Source: JBQTIM01 sp052388135 (GTDB lineage: Bacteria > Elusimicrobiota > Elusimicrobia > FEN-1173). Taken from it: DNA of 24,688 bases. This document shows, one piece after another, positions 1 to 6,005 of the stretch. How positions within the stretch are numbered: position 1 is the first letter of the stretch; the number at the start of each line of letters is the position of its first letter. Below the pieces are notes generated by a model. That model searched no databases. It was not told where the DNA came from and saw nothing but the letters and a program-made list of their open reading frames with translations. A program made the translations under genes and the position numbers. Where the stretch lies: positions 1-24,688 of the forward strand of contig JBQTIM010000067.1 in assembly GCA_052388135.1 (NCBI GenBank), written 5' to 3'.

Positions 1-110
1 GCGCGGGAGAGGCCGCCGTGGCCGCCGCCACGGCTTTCAGGGCGGGAAGCCTCAAGACATCCGCCGACATCTGAAGCATGCCGACGGCGAAAAGAAAAGC
101 GGGGCCGATC
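1..110. other. Window-edge sequence, coding strand undecided
   Basis: This stretch holds no complete gene. On the plus strand a frame open from base 3 ends in TGA at 72-74 and would give a 23-residue alanine-rich C-terminus (ending LKTSADI) with GC-rich third positions. On the minus strand an ATG at 79 opens a frame that runs off the left edge, but no Shine-Dalgarno precedes it. The plus-strand reading, a gene converging on the hydroxylase gene, seems slightly more likely. Neither product can be named from so few residues. Confidence 0.25.
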
Positions 111-281
111 TTAGAGCCTATCTCAACAACCCCATTTGGGGCTGCAACTTGGGCTTTCGGCCTGCGCCTTCGCAAAATTTCCCTTACATACTTCATCAAG
201 TATGCTCGGGAAATTTTGCTTCGGCTCGGCTCGAAATCCATAGTTTCGCTCCTCAAAGCGGGTTATTGAGATAGGCTCTTA
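111..281. mobile_element. MITE-like inverted-repeat element with TTA target duplication
   Basis: The ends 114-132 and 260-278 are near-perfect terminal inverted repeats: GAGCCTATCTCAA is shared exactly, and 18 of the first 19 positions match. Directly outside lie TTA (111-113) and TTA (279-281), a plausible 3-bp target duplication. The interior is also an imperfect palindrome. At its core are CAAAATTTCCC (173-183) and GGGAAATTTTG (208-218), with CATACTT (187-193) and AAGTATG (198-204) around a 4-nt loop. There is no transposase and the element is about 165 bp long. Three-base TNA duplications are known for the IS1031 and IS427 groups of the IS5 family, so a non-autonomous derivative of such an element is a reasonable guess. 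A spanning 63-codon plus-strand frame is judged an accident. Confidence 0.75.
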
Positions 282-1015
282 TCATGCCGGGCCGCCGGTC
301 TGGAGAGGTCCCGGCCCAGCAGCATGGGCAGGAGCCGCGGCTCGATGTCGGGCCCGAAGCCGCATCGGGCCTGCCACCGGCGGGGATTGCGATAAGTTCC
401 GAAAAGTATGTCCCACAGCGGAAGGTCGCCGTAGTTATAGGAATGAAGGCCGGCCTCGTGATGCACGCAATGGCTCTCGGGCCGTTGAATGAAATAGCCG
501 AGCCAATGAGGCGTGGCCACGTTCCAATGGTAAAAAAGCTCGGCGATTCCCGTGAAAACGATGGCCAGCGTGCCCGCGGCCGTCCCCAAACCCACCAGCC
601 AGTAAACGATGGCGCTGGAAAGAAGGCCGTTCAGAAGGATCTCCGCCGGATGCTTGTAAAAGCTGGTGATGATCTCGATCCTCTGCGGGCTGTGGTGAAC
701 CTGGTGAATCCAGCGCCACAGGAAATCCACCTCATGCCGCCAGCGGTGCCACCAATAATAAACGAACGTGACCGCCAGGTAACCGGCCAGCGCCCCGCCC
801 CAAAGGCCCAGCCCGTCCAAGGACCAGAGGCGCTGCTTAATCATCCAGCCGTCCCAGAACCGCCCCGCCGTAAAGACGATCAAGACCTGCAGGCTGTTGA
901 GCAATATCGCCCGGCTCCACCATCCGGCCACTTTCGGCCACGATCGCCCGGGCCGCCAGACTTCCATCATCATCATGATCAAAGCCAGAGCCAAAACCGT
1001 CACAGTGATGAGCAC
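263..1015 (-). CDS. Membrane fatty-acid hydroxylase / sterol desaturase family protein
   Basis: This is an integral membrane di-iron oxygenase of the fatty acid hydroxylase superfamily (PF04116 type), expected to hydroxylate or desaturate a lipid chain or carotenoid/sterol-like substrate. Counted from the upstream TTG at 1066, the histidine boxes are H107-x3-H111, H121-x2-HH125 and H199-x2-HH203, with H180, H187 and H208 as extra candidate ligands. Hydrophobic segments lie near residues 18-36, 53-69, 85-106 and 144-176. I chose the GTG at 1015 (250 aa) because AAGGAG sits 5 nt upstream, whereas the TTG at 1066 has no such site. The gene follows tetR by 75 nt and is probably co-transcribed with it. 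Its last codons (S-L-S-Q-stop) lie inside the inverted-repeat element at 114-278, so the native C-terminus was probably altered. The substrate is unknown. Confidence 0.85.
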   Translation of the reverse strand: MLITVTVLALALIMMMMEVWRPGRSWPKVAGWWSRAILLNSLQVLIVFTAGRFWDGWMIKQRLWSLDGLGLWGGALAGYLAVTFVYYWWHRWRHEVDFLWRWIHQVHHSPQRIEIITSFYKHPAEILLNGLLSSAIVYWLVGLGTAAGTLAIVFTGIAELFYHWNVATPHWLGYFIQRPESHCVHHEAGLHSYNYGDLPLWDILFGTYRNPRRWQARCGFGPDIEPRLLPMLLGRDLSRPAARHDKSLSQ

Positions 1016-1090
1016 AAATTCTCCTTCAGTCCGCAGGTTCCATCGCAAAATGCGCGGCGCAGGCAACTGCGCGGTGAAGCAACGCGGAGA

Positions 1091-1681
1091 CTATTTCCTT
1101 TTCCGCAGGGAATCCCATAGGCTTTCCGATACGGCGTCGGTGTGCGTGCGCAGGTCTTTGGCGATGCCTTTGTAAATGCGCACGAGGCACAGCCGAATCA
1201 GGCTTCCCACGAGCAAGGAGGCGGCCACGTGCGGGTCCATGGGGCGGATTTCTCTTTTCTTTTGTCCCTCCTGGATCAAGGCCAGGGCCGCGTGGCCGGG
1301 GTGCACGTGGGTGACGGGAAACCTTTTCAGCTCGCGGTGCTCGGACAGGATGAGGTAGGTGAAAAGATGGCGGTCCTCCTCGAAGGAATCGAAGCAATAG
1401 GAGATGTAGGCGCGGATTTTTCGCCGGGCGGTTTTCTCCCGGCCGACGCGGGCCATTAAGTTGAGGGTGAAGGCGTTCAGGTGGGTGGAGAAGATGTGCC
1501 AGGCCAGAGCGTTTTTGCTCTTGAAGTGCCGGTAGAGGGCCCCCTCGGCCACGCCGGCTTTGCGGGCGATCTCCTTGGTGGTGGTCCCGTCGATGCCTTT
1601 TTCGACGAAAAGCTTCAACGCCGCCCGCATGACGCGGGGCAGCTTGGTGTCCTTCTTGGCGGGGTCTACGATCAGCGACAT
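1091..1681 (-). CDS. TetR/AcrR family transcriptional regulator
   Basis: This 196-residue protein has the TetR layout: an N-terminal helix-turn-helix (about residues 15-60, with TTTKEIARKAGVAEGALYRHF as its recognition region) and a variable helical ligand-binding domain. The DNA-binding part includes the family-typical G-x-LYRHF-x-SK stretch near 47-56. It likely represses its own promoter, since a 7+2+7 palindrome lies at 1686-1701 between the -10 box and the ATG. The downstream neighbour is a lipid hydroxylase, and an acyl-CoA dehydrogenase lies a few genes upstream, so a fatty-acyl ligand is plausible but not shown. The ATG at 1681 has no Shine-Dalgarno and the predicted leader is only about 19 nt. 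An alternative frame covering the same bases lacks any TetR features. Confidence 0.92.
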   Translation of the reverse strand: MSLIVDPAKKDTKLPRVMRAALKLFVEKGIDGTTTKEIARKAGVAEGALYRHFKSKNALAWHIFSTHLNAFTLNLMARVGREKTARRKIRAYISYCFDSFEEDRHLFTYLILSEHRELKRFPVTHVHPGHAALALIQEGQKKREIRPMDPHVAASLLVGSLIRLCLVRIYKGIAKDLRTHTDAVSESLWDSLRKRK

Positions 1682-1685
1682 GTAT

Positions 1686-1705
1686 GTGAGTGTTCACTCA
1701 CTCAC
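1686..1705. promoter_or_regulatory. Predicted TetR operator palindrome
   Basis: GTGAGTG (1686-1692) and CACTCAC (1695-1701) are perfect inverted 7-mers separated by TT, and the right arm is extended by another TCAC to 1705. The site lies directly downstream of the -10 hexamer and covers the predicted transcription start of the TetR gene. GAGTG/CACTC-type palindromes are common for TetR-family fatty-acid regulators. Autorepression is inferred. Confidence 0.7.
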
Positions 1706-1706
1706 G

Positions 1707-1734
1707 ATTGTAGCATGAAATCAAAAACTGTCAA
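1707..1734 (-). promoter_or_regulatory. Sigma-70-type promoter of tetR-hydroxylase unit
   Basis: On the minus strand, TTGACA (1734-1729) is followed after 16 nt by TACAAT (1712-1707). The -35 box is a perfect consensus and the -10 box differs at one position. Transcription should start near 1700, inside the palindromic operator. The stop codon of the upstream recQ gene (1733-1731) is part of the -35 hexamer. Confidence 0.75.
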
Positions 1735-3284
1735 GGGGGCGGAGGGGGCGAGTCCCGGATGGCGCTGAGGAAATCGTTCCCGTAGCGGGCCAGCTTGGCG
1801 GGGCCCACGCCGGAGAGTTGGAGGAGCTCCTCGGAGTTTCGGGGCCGCCGTTCGACCATTTGCAGGAGGACGGCGTCGCTGAAGACGATGTAGGCGGGAA
1901 CGCGCTGGGCGTCGGCCAGAGAACGGCGCAATGCCTTGAGGCGCTGGAGCAGGGCCTCCCCGTCCTTCGTCGGCGGCCTTATCGCGGCGGCGGCGGCGGA
2001 TTTTGGAGCCCTCGGCTTCGACGCGCTCAAAAGGGAAGGGGCCTTTCCTATAAGGTCGGACAGGGCGATTCCCCGGCAGACGTCGCAGGAGGAAGCGCAG
2101 GGGTCCATTTTTTCATCCAGGTAGGCGACCAGGGACTGGTGCCGGCATTGCCGGCTGTCGGCCAGGCGGAAAAGCTCCACGGTTTTGCGGCGGGTTTCGG
2201 CGGCCAGGGCGGGGTCCGTGATGTCGCGCAGGAAATGCTCGTGGTTTTTTACGTCGGCCCAGGAATAGAAGAGGACGCAGTCGCTCAGCAGGCCGTCGCG
2301 GCCGGCGCGGCCGATTTCCTGGTAATAGCTTTCGATGCTTTTGGGCATGTCGCGGTGGATGATGTAGCGGACGTTGGATTTGTCTATGCCCATGCCGAAG
2401 GCCACGGTGGCGACGATGACGTCGGCTTCGTCCCGGGCGAAGGCCTCCTGGTTGCGGGCGCGCTCGTCGTCGGGGAGCCCGGCGTGGTAGGGCAGGGCGG
2501 CCACCCCCTGGGCCCGCAGATAGTCCGTGGTGCTTTCCACCGTTTTCCGGCTCAAGCAATAAACGATGCCGCTTTGGCCCGCGCGGGCCTGGATGAGGGC
2601 CAGCATTTCCCGCTTCGTGTCGCCGCCCTGGCCTTTTTTGCGGCAGGTGATGATGAGGTTGGGGCGGAAGAATGAGCCTTTGAATCCGTCCGGCTTCACC
2701 ATGCCCAACTGGCGGATGATGTCCCCCGCCACGCGGCGGGTGGCCGTGGCCGTGAGGGCGAGGATCGGGATGTTGCCGAACTGGGCTTTCAGGCCTTGGA
2801 GCTTGCGGTAGGCGGGGCGAAAATCGTGTCCCCAGTGGCTGATGCAGTGGGCCTCGTCCACCACCACGAGCTTGATGGGGCAGCCGGAGAGGATGTCGCG
2901 CAGGGAGCCCTCCAGCGCTTCGGGGGCGAGATAGACCAATTCGTATTCCCCCTTTCGGAAAGCGGCGAGCCGGCGGCGGCGCTCCTCGAAGTCCACCGAG
3001 GAGTTGAGAACCGTGGCGCGGAAGCCGTCGGCCAGCAGGCCGTCCACTTGGTCCTTCATGAGCGATATGAGAGGCGAGATGACCAGGACGGTGCCGCCCA
3101 AGAGTCGGGCTGGGATTTGGAAGGTGAGGGATTTTCCGGCGCCCGTGGGCATGACGCCGATGCAGTCCCGGCCGGACAGGACCGTTTGGATGATTTTCTC
3201 CTGGCCGGGGCGGAACTCCTTGAAACCGAAAGTGTCGCGGAGGACTTGGAGGGGAGAGGGCGGCGCTTCCGTCATGTCATTCAC
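1731..3284 (-). CDS. recQ: RecQ-family ATP-dependent DNA helicase, short form
   Basis: This is a superfamily 2 3'-5' DNA helicase for recombination and replication-fork repair. The 517 residues show motif 0 (FRPGQ, 25-29), Walker A (GAGKS, 48-52), motif Ia (SPLISLMKDQ, 70-79), the DEAH box (143-146), the LTATA motif (177-181), motif V (GMGIDKSNVRYIIH, 297-310) and motif VI (QEIGRAGRDG, 322-331). A zinc site of four cysteines (C380, C396, C400, C403) follows. An HRDC-like domain lies near 440-510. E. coli RecQ (about 609 aa) has a winged-helix RQC domain between zinc site and HRDC; here only a roughly 35-residue Ala/Pro-rich linker is present, so that domain appears missing. The protein ends in five prolines. 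The start is GTG at 3284 or ATG at 3275; neither has a clear ribosome-binding site. Confidence 0.93.
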   Translation of the reverse strand: MNDMTEAPPSPLQVLRDTFGFKEFRPGQEKIIQTVLSGRDCIGVMPTGAGKSLTFQIPARLLGGTVLVISPLISLMKDQVDGLLADGFRATVLNSSVDFEERRRRLAAFRKGEYELVYLAPEALEGSLRDILSGCPIKLVVVDEAHCISHWGHDFRPAYRKLQGLKAQFGNIPILALTATATRRVAGDIIRQLGMVKPDGFKGSFFRPNLIITCRKKGQGGDTKREMLALIQARAGQSGIVYCLSRKTVESTTDYLRAQGVAALPYHAGLPDDERARNQEAFARDEADVIVATVAFGMGIDKSNVRYIIHRDMPKSIESYYQEIGRAGRDGLLSDCVLFYSWADVKNHEHFLRDITDPALAAETRRKTVELFRLADSRQCRHQSLVAYLDEKMDPCASSCDVCRGIALSDLIGKAPSLLSASKPRAPKSAAAAAIRPPTKDGEALLQRLKALRRSLADAQRVPAYIVFSDAVLLQMVERRPRNSEELLQLSGVGPAKLARYGNDFLSAIRDSPPPPP

Positions 3285-3338
3285 GGGCGGCGGAACTCTT
3301 GGTTAGGGCGGAACGTTCGCGCCGCGGGAGACGCCGCA

Positions 3339-3358
3339 GAAGCCGCGGGAGCGGCTCC
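3339..3358 (-). terminator. Hairpin after the SRPBCC gene, possible weak terminator
   Basis: AGCCGC (3341-3346) and GCGGCT (3351-3356) form a stem around a 4-nt loop; on the minus-strand RNA it extends by one G-U and one G-C pair. It begins immediately after the stop codon of the SRPBCC gene. No U-tract follows, so intrinsic termination is uncertain. Confidence 0.3.
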
Positions 3359-3811
3359 TTAGGAAGGCTCGTCGGGAATCTCAGGTTCGACGAGTTTCGC
3401 CAGGGCGGAAAGGGATTCCTGCCAGCCCACGTAGCAGGCCTCCGGCGGAATCGCATCGGGAACGCCCTCCTGCACGGCGCTCAGTTCGGTCCCGCAGGAG
3501 ACTTTTTTCAACGTGATCGTGGTCTGCATTTCTCCCGGCAGGTGGGGATCGTCGAACTTGTCGGTGTAGCGGAGGCGCTCGTTCGGCACGAGTTCAAGGT
3601 ATTTGCCCCCGAAGGAATGGCTTTTCCCCGTGGTGAAATTGGTGAACGACATCTTGTAGGTGCCGCCCGCCTTGGCGTCCGCGTGGTGGACCTTGCCGGT
3701 GAAGCCGTCGGGCGGAAGCCATTTGGCCATGGCGTCGGCGTCGAGGAAGGCGCGATAGACGCGCTCGGGCGGCGCGCGGAAAACGCGGTGCAGGCGGATG
3801 GTTTTGGGCAT
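3359..3811 (-). CDS. SRPBCC / AHSA1-like START-fold protein
   Basis: This is a 150-residue protein of the SRPBCC superfamily, AHSA1 (activator of Hsp90 ATPase homologue 1-like) branch. Visible family traits are the N-terminal FRAPPERVYRAFLD segment (11-24), the KWLPPDGF region (30-37), a GGTYKM strand (49-54), RLRYTDKFDD (79-88), and a C-terminal helix with GWQESLSALAKLVE (129-142). Such proteins form a hydrophobic cavity and often bind small lipophilic ligands; bacterial members are mostly of unknown role. The ATG at 3811 is well supported by AAAGGAG 6 nt upstream. It lies alone between the acyl-CoA dehydrogenase (100 nt upstream) and recQ (74 nt downstream). A lipid-binding role next to lipid genes is speculative. 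Confidence 0.85.
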   Translation of the reverse strand: MPKTIRLHRVFRAPPERVYRAFLDADAMAKWLPPDGFTGKVHHADAKAGGTYKMSFTNFTTGKSHSFGGKYLELVPNERLRYTDKFDDPHLPGEMQTTITLKKVSCGTELSAVQEGVPDAIPPEACYVGWQESLSALAKLVEPEIPDEPS

Positions 3812-3911
3812 GGACGGCTCCTTTCGCGGGCGCCGGGCCCGCCCGGTCTTTCCGGGCGTTTGGGCCGACGGATGCTGAAGCGGCGGACCGCCGCGGCGAA
3901 AACGCGCGCCG

Positions 3912-5138
3912 TTATTTCCCGGCGGCCAGCTCCTTGGTGATCATCATGCCGATCTCGTTGCGCTGGATCTGGTTGGTGCCTTCGTAGATCTGCGTGATCT
4001 TGGCGTCGCGCAGGAATTTCTCCACGGGGAAGTCGCGCATGTAGCCGATGCCGCCGCAGAGCTGGATGGCGCTGTCGGCCACCCAGAAGGAGGTGTCGGA
4101 GCAGAAGAGCTTCACCATGGCCGAGTATTTCGTCCAGCGGCCCGTGGACACGCGCTTCAATTCCTCATAGACGGTCTTCCCGGATTCCTCGGAGGCGTCC
4201 ACCGCGGCTTTCAAGTCCACGTCCATGGCGCGGGTGACGGAATAGAGCAGGGCGCGGGCGGCCTCCAGCTTGGTGGCCATGTCGGCCACGATGTGCTGGG
4301 AGGATTGGAAGGAGAGGATGGACTGGCCGAACTGGCGCCGCACCTTGGCGTAGGCGAGAGACTCGTTCAAGGCGCCGGTGCCGATGCCCAGGGCCTGGCC
4401 CGCCACGCCGGGGCGCGAGATGTCGAAGGTGGCCTGGGCCACGAACAGCCCGCCGCCCTCCTTGCCGATGAGGTTCCCGGCCGGGATTTTGCAGTTGTCG
4501 AACACCAGCTCGTACGTGGTGCTGGCGCGGATGCCCATCTTGTGTTCCTTCTTGCCGAAGGTGAAGCCGGGCGTGCCTTTTTCCACCACGAAGCAGGAGA
4601 TGCCCCGGGCGCCTCGGCTGGGGTTGGTGGAGGCGAAGGTGGAATAAATTTCCGCGGTCTCGCCGTTGGTGCAGAAGTTCTTCACGCCGTTGAGGATGTA
4701 GAAATCCCCCTCTTTGCGGGCGACGCACCGGGTGGCCGTGGCGTCGGAGCCGGCTTCGGGCTCCGTGATGGTGAAGGCGCCCAGGCGCTTGCCGCTGGCC
4801 AGGTCCGGCAGCCACTTCTTTTTCTGCTCGGGCGTGCCGAAGAGGATGATGGGAAAGGCGCCCAAAGCCGTGGCCGCCAGGCAAAGGGCGATGCCGCCGC
4901 AAGCCTTGGAGAGTTCCTCCACCACCAGCACCAGCTCGAAGCCCGCGCCGCCCAGGCCGCCGTAGTTCGGGTGGAAGTAAACGCCGAACAGGTCCGCCTT
5001 GCGCAGTTCCTCGACGATCTCCCAGGGAAAGGTGTCCTCGGCGTCGTGCTTCTCGCGGACGGGCTTGATCTTTTTTTCGGCGATCTCGCGGGCCGTCTCG
5101 ATGATGGCCTGCTGGTCTTCTGTGAGGAAATAGTTCAT
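3912..5138 (-). CDS. Acyl-CoA dehydrogenase, FAD-dependent
   Basis: The 408-residue enzyme should oxidise an acyl-CoA to trans-2-enoyl-CoA using FAD, passing electrons to ETF. The three-domain acyl-CoA dehydrogenase layout is clear: an N-terminal helical domain (from 1), the signature AFTITEPEAGSDA (121-133), the GVKNFCTNG strand (151-159), the RRQFG segment (267-271), and CGGIGYMRDFPVEKFLRDA (361-379). The catalytic base is expected at E386 in IYEGTNQIQR, the position used by short- and medium-chain enzymes. A roughly 20-residue insertion (about 305-330) makes it longer than the usual 380. The ATG at 5138 is preceded by GAAGGAG. The gene follows rnc by 39 nt. A GC-rich hairpin downstream (3840-3858) could end the transcript, though it lacks a U-tract. 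No etfAB genes are in the window, and chain-length specificity cannot be read. Confidence 0.93.
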   Translation of the reverse strand: MNYFLTEDQQAIIETAREIAEKKIKPVREKHDAEDTFPWEIVEELRKADLFGVYFHPNYGGLGGAGFELVLVVEELSKACGGIALCLAATALGAFPIILFGTPEQKKKWLPDLASGKRLGAFTITEPEAGSDATATRCVARKEGDFYILNGVKNFCTNGETAEIYSTFASTNPSRGARGISCFVVEKGTPGFTFGKKEHKMGIRASTTYELVFDNCKIPAGNLIGKEGGGLFVAQATFDISRPGVAGQALGIGTGALNESLAYAKVRRQFGQSILSFQSSQHIVADMATKLEAARALLYSVTRAMDVDLKAAVDASEESGKTVYEELKRVSTGRWTKYSAMVKLFCSDTSFWVADSAIQLCGGIGYMRDFPVEKFLRDAKITQIYEGTNQIQRNEIGMMITKELAAGK

Positions 5139-5177
5139 GACGTTCTCCTTCGGCGGTCGTTGTCTGAAAAGCCGCCG

Positions 5178-5906
5178 CTATTTTACCTTTTCCAACCCCG
5201 CTTCGGCGCTTTTCTTCTTGGAAATTTTTTCCCGTGAACGAAGTTTCTTCAGGGCCTCGTAGGCGGCCGCCTGCTCCGCTTGTTTCTTGGAGGGACCCGT
5301 TCCCTGGCCCAGGAGGCGGCGGCGCAGGCGCACTTCCATGAGGAACGTTTTGGCGTGGTCGGGCCCGCTTTCCTCGGCCACGACGTAAAGGGGCGGTATT
5401 TTGTAGCGCTTCTGGATGAGCTCTTGGAGCTTGCTCTTGTAATCGTTCTCCACGATGCGTTTGTGCTTGGCCAGGAGGCGCACGATGAAGCGCTGGGCGG
5501 CGGGGAAGCCGGACTCCAGGAAGATGGCGCCCACCAACGCCTCGAAAGCGTTGGCCAGCAGGCTGTCGCGGTCGCGGCCGCCGGTGGCCTCTTCCCCCCC
5601 GCTCATCCAAAGGTATTTCCCCATCCCGATGGCGCGGGCCCAGGCCGCCAGGGCCGGCCGAGCCACCATTTGGGACTTGATTTTGGAAAGGCGGCCTTCG
5701 TCGTTGGAAGGAAAGCGCTTGAAAAAGTAGTGCGCCACCACGGCGTTGACGATGCTGTCGCCGAGGAACTCCAGCCTTTCGTTGAAGAGCTTGCCGCCCT
5801 TCTCCATGGCGTGGGACTTGTGGGTGAGGGCTTCTTCCAGGAGCTTGCGGTTTTTAAACTTGTAGCGGATGCGCCGCTCCAGGCTCTCGGCCTCTTCGCG
5901 GGGCAT
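5178..5906 (-). CDS. rnc: Ribonuclease III
   Basis: This is a double-strand-specific endoribonuclease that processes rRNA precursors and regulatory duplexes. The 242-residue protein has the nuclease domain with the signature NERLEFLGDS (42-51), giving metal ligands E43, E46 and D50, plus E70 and E122. A double-stranded RNA-binding domain runs from about 155 to 223 (SKLQELIQ at 158-165, KKQAEQAAAYEALKKL at 207-222). A lysine-rich tail follows. The residue aligned to E. coli D114 is N119 (LLANAFEAL), a conservative change. The ATG at 5906 is the first canonical start in a frame that is open back to the fabF stop, but it has no Shine-Dalgarno; a short upstream frame ends 2 nt before it. It is the last gene of the fab cluster, in the position often seen after fabF. 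Confidence 0.95.
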   Translation of the reverse strand: MPREEAESLERRIRYKFKNRKLLEEALTHKSHAMEKGGKLFNERLEFLGDSIVNAVVAHYFFKRFPSNDEGRLSKIKSQMVARPALAAWARAIGMGKYLWMSGGEEATGGRDRDSLLANAFEALVGAIFLESGFPAAQRFIVRLLAKHKRIVENDYKSKLQELIQKRYKIPPLYVVAEESGPDHAKTFLMEVRLRRRLLGQGTGPSKKQAEQAAAYEALKKLRSREKISKKKSAEAGLEKVK

Positions 5907-5908
5907 GT

Positions 5909-5980
5909 CTAGGCCGACGGAAGAGTCGAAAGTGAGAAAGGGAAAGCGAGGATGGTTGTTGAAGTTGTCCGAGTGCCCAC
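5909..5980 (-). CDS. Possible 23-codon leader ORF ahead of rnc
   Basis: In the 97-nt fabF-rnc spacer a GTG at 5980 is preceded by the purine-rich AAAGGAGAAAGG, with its AAAGG 7 nt upstream. The frame codes for 23 residues rich in Thr and Ser and ends in TAG at 5911-5909, 2 nt before the rnc ATG. Because rnc lacks its own ribosome-binding site, reading this short frame could deliver ribosomes to rnc. The peptide matches nothing I recognise and may be a chance frame. Confidence 0.3.
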   Translation of the reverse strand: MGTRTTSTTILAFPFSLSTLPSA

Positions 5981-6005
5981 GCTTTTGCCTTTCTCCTTTA
6001 TCTTT

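Noticed and set aside
78..269. A 63-codon plus-strand frame with an ATG at 78
   Set aside because: It runs through both arms of the inverted-repeat element and has no protein-family features or ribosome-binding site; the element explains the sequence.
1016..1066. TTG start for the hydroxylase at 1066
   Set aside because: No ribosome-binding site, while AAGGAG stands 5 nt before the GTG at 1015.
1026..1697. A second minus-strand frame of 223 codons across the TetR region
   Set aside because: Arg/Pro/His-rich out-of-frame product; the other frame gives a clean TetR protein.
3840..3858. GC hairpin downstream of the acyl-CoA dehydrogenase as an intrinsic terminator
   Set aside because: The 7-bp stem is real, but no U-tract follows on the minus strand, so it is only mentioned as a possibility.
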